Positions 49,947-51,177 of a stretch of DNA of 51,177 bases are shown here, piece after piece. The stretch is from contig JAEINQ010000049.1 of NCBI GenBank assembly GCA_016342285.1, positions 1-51,177 on the forward strand. The letters run 5' to 3'. Origin of the DNA: Desulfobacterales bacterium (lineage in GTDB: Bacteria > Desulfobacterota > Desulfobacteria > Desulfobacterales > JAEINQ01). A program made the translations under genes and the position numbers. The number at the start of each line of letters is the position of its first letter. The stretch's first letter is position 1. The notes beneath the pieces were generated by a model. It was given only the letters and a program-made list of their open reading frames with translations. It was not told where the DNA came from and did no database searches.

Positions 49947-51177
49947 ATGAACCTGCACAGACCCAACGCAAACGAAGCGCTAGAAACCAAAAACCGATCG
50001 CGTGATGTGGCTCCCCAGTCAGGGCTTTGCAGCCGATGCATCGACGGATGCAAGGGCAACTGCGATATGTTCCGGGCCACGTTCAGGGGAAGAGAACTTC
50101 TTTATCCCCAGCCTTTCGGCAGCATCACCGCCGGTGCTGACAAGGACTACCCCGTCGACTATTCCCATCTCAATATCATGGGGTACGCCATGGGGGCCAA
50201 GGGGGTCGCTGCGAATCCGGATGAGGCCACCTTTCCCAATGTGAGCACCGAAACCGCCTTTGGTGTCCGGGACAAGGTGAAGATGAAGGTGCCTATTTTC
50301 ACCGGAGCCTTGGGCAGCACCGACATTGCCAGAAAGAACTGGCGGCATTTTGCCATCGGTGCAGCCATCAGCGGTATCACCCTGGTTTGCGGGGAGAATG
50401 TTTGCGGTATCGACCCCGAACTGGAATTCAACAGCGACGGCAAGGTGGCCAAATCCCCGGAAATGGATCGCCGGGTGGCTGAATACCGCCGCTATCACGA
50501 AGGATACGGCGATATCCTGGTCCAGATGAACGTGGAAGACACGCGAAATGGCGTGGCTGAGTATGTGATCGAAAAACTGGGGGTCGAGACCATTGAGCTC
50601 AAATGGGGACAAGGAGCCAAATGTATCGGCGGGGAAATCAAGGTCAATTCGATCGAGCGGGCCATTGAGTTGAAAAAGCGCGGCTATATTGTGACGCCGG
50701 ATCCGGAAAACCCCGCGTTCCAGGCGGCCTTCAAGGCCGGCCCCCTCAAGCAGTTCGAACGCCATTCCCGGCTTGGTTTTATCGACCAGGAAAGTTTCAT
50801 GAACGAGGTGGCGCGGTTGCGCAAACTCGGAGCAAAGCGGGTGACCTTGAAAACCGGCGCCTACCCCATGCGTGAACTGGCCATGGCGATCCGCTGGTCC
50901 AGCGATGCCGGGATCGATCTGCTGACCATCGACGGGGCTCCGGGCGGCACGGGCATGAGTCCCTGGCGGATGATGACCGAATGGGGCATCCCTTCGATCT
51001 ACCTTCATTCCATGGCCTATGAATTGTGTGACCGGCTGGCAAAAAGCGGGAAACCGGTTCCGGACATCGCTTTTGCGGGAGGGTTCTCCTCCGAGGATCA
51101 TGTCTTCAAAGCCTTGGCCCTTGGTGCCCCTTATTGCAAAGCCATATGCATGGGGCGCGCCCTGATGATCCCCGGTA
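49947..51177 (+). CDS. FMN-type glutamate synthase family protein (3' end cut by window)
   Basis: At least 410 residues; the frame is still open at the right edge. The N-terminus has a four-cysteine cluster (C28, C31, C35, C39; LCSRCIDGCKGNCD) suggestive of a metal or Fe-S site. Next comes the glutamate-synthase-type FMN barrel: GAPGGTGMSPWRMMTEWG and FAGGFSSEDHVFKALALGAP are the flavin-binding and loop signatures. Such stand-alone FMN domains act as the large-subunit core of archaeal-type or multi-gene glutamate synthases. GGAGAGG precedes ATG 49947. The two-terminator leader with an ANTAR-type element implies attenuation control. Exact substrate is uncertain because related proteins exist outside GOGAT. 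Confidence 0.88.
   Translation, partial: MNLHRPNANEALETKNRSRDVAPQSGLCSRCIDGCKGNCDMFRATFRGRELLYPQPFGSITAGADKDYPVDYSHLNIMGYAMGAKGVAANPDEATFPNVSTETAFGVRDKVKMKVPIFTGALGSTDIARKNWRHFAIGAAISGITLVCGENVCGIDPELEFNSDGKVAKSPEMDRRVAEYRRYHEGYGDILVQMNVEDTRNGVAEYVIEKLGVETIELKWGQGAKCIGGEIKVNSIERAIELKKRGYIVTPDPENPAFQAAFKAGPLKQFERHSRLGFIDQESFMNEVARLRKLGAKRVTLKTGAYPMRELAMAIRWSSDAGIDLLTIDGAPGGTGMSPWRMMTEWGIPSIYLHSMAYELCDRLAKSGKPVPDIAFAGGFSSEDHVFKALALGAPYCKAICMGRALMIPG

Overview
The window is an almost complete polar-type flagellar and chemotaxis island from a GC-rich Gram-negative bacterium. P-ring and L-ring genes are present. The gene order, sigma-54/sigma-28 control, a PomA-like MotA, tandem MotB-like genes, CheD/CheX and an FMN-type glutamate synthase point to a deltaproteobacterium (Desulfobacterota, perhaps Desulfobacterales). 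That placement is inference, because no rRNA or other phylogenetic marker is present.

Layout, all on the + strand up to 45.7 kb: a sigma-54 response regulator (0.5-1.9 kb); flgBC-fliEFGHIJ (2.1-8.7 kb); fliK-flgDE (9.0-13.0 kb), closed by a clear terminator; motA, two motB-like genes and fliLMNO (13.6-18.3 kb); fliPQR-flhBA-flhFG-fliA (18.6-27.3 kb); a DUF2802-like gene, then flgFGAHIJ (27.4-33.0 kb); flgN-cheA-cheD-HDOD-cheY-cheX-cheB-flgK-flgL and a small secreted protein (33.1-42.8 kb); an HTH/Cys-rich/PAS regulator and cheW (43.1-44.4 kb); and a second HDOD protein. Next come minus-strand genes for a TPR protein, a 59-residue Cys protein and a membrane PilZ protein. The right end holds a GAF-ANTAR protein and a glutamate-synthase-like gene cut by the window edge.

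Regulation is unusually readable. Six near-perfect -24/-12 sigma-54 promoters precede the regulator gene, flgB, fliK, motA, fliP and flgF. Two sigma-28-like promoters precede flgN-cheA and the HTH/PAS gene. The inferred cascade is sigma-54 plus the FlrC-like activator for basal body, export and hook genes, then FliA for chemotaxis and late genes. Not found in the window: flagellin, fliD, fliS, flgM, csrA/fliW, cheR and receptors.

The most notable signals are these: (1) a textbook two-hairpin ANTAR-type antitermination element overlapping a terminator, between the GAF-ANTAR gene and the glutamate-synthase-like gene; (2) tandem MotB-like genes in which the first has glycine at the ion-binding aspartate position; (3) FlhF with a C-terminal Ada-like HisCys3 module and altered GTPase motifs; (4) exact heptamer arrays, one of which forms a 12+14-unit palindrome between fliM and fliN; (5) several dispersed intergenic repeat families; (6) an HTH/eight-cysteine/PAS regulator behind a sigma-28-like promoter.
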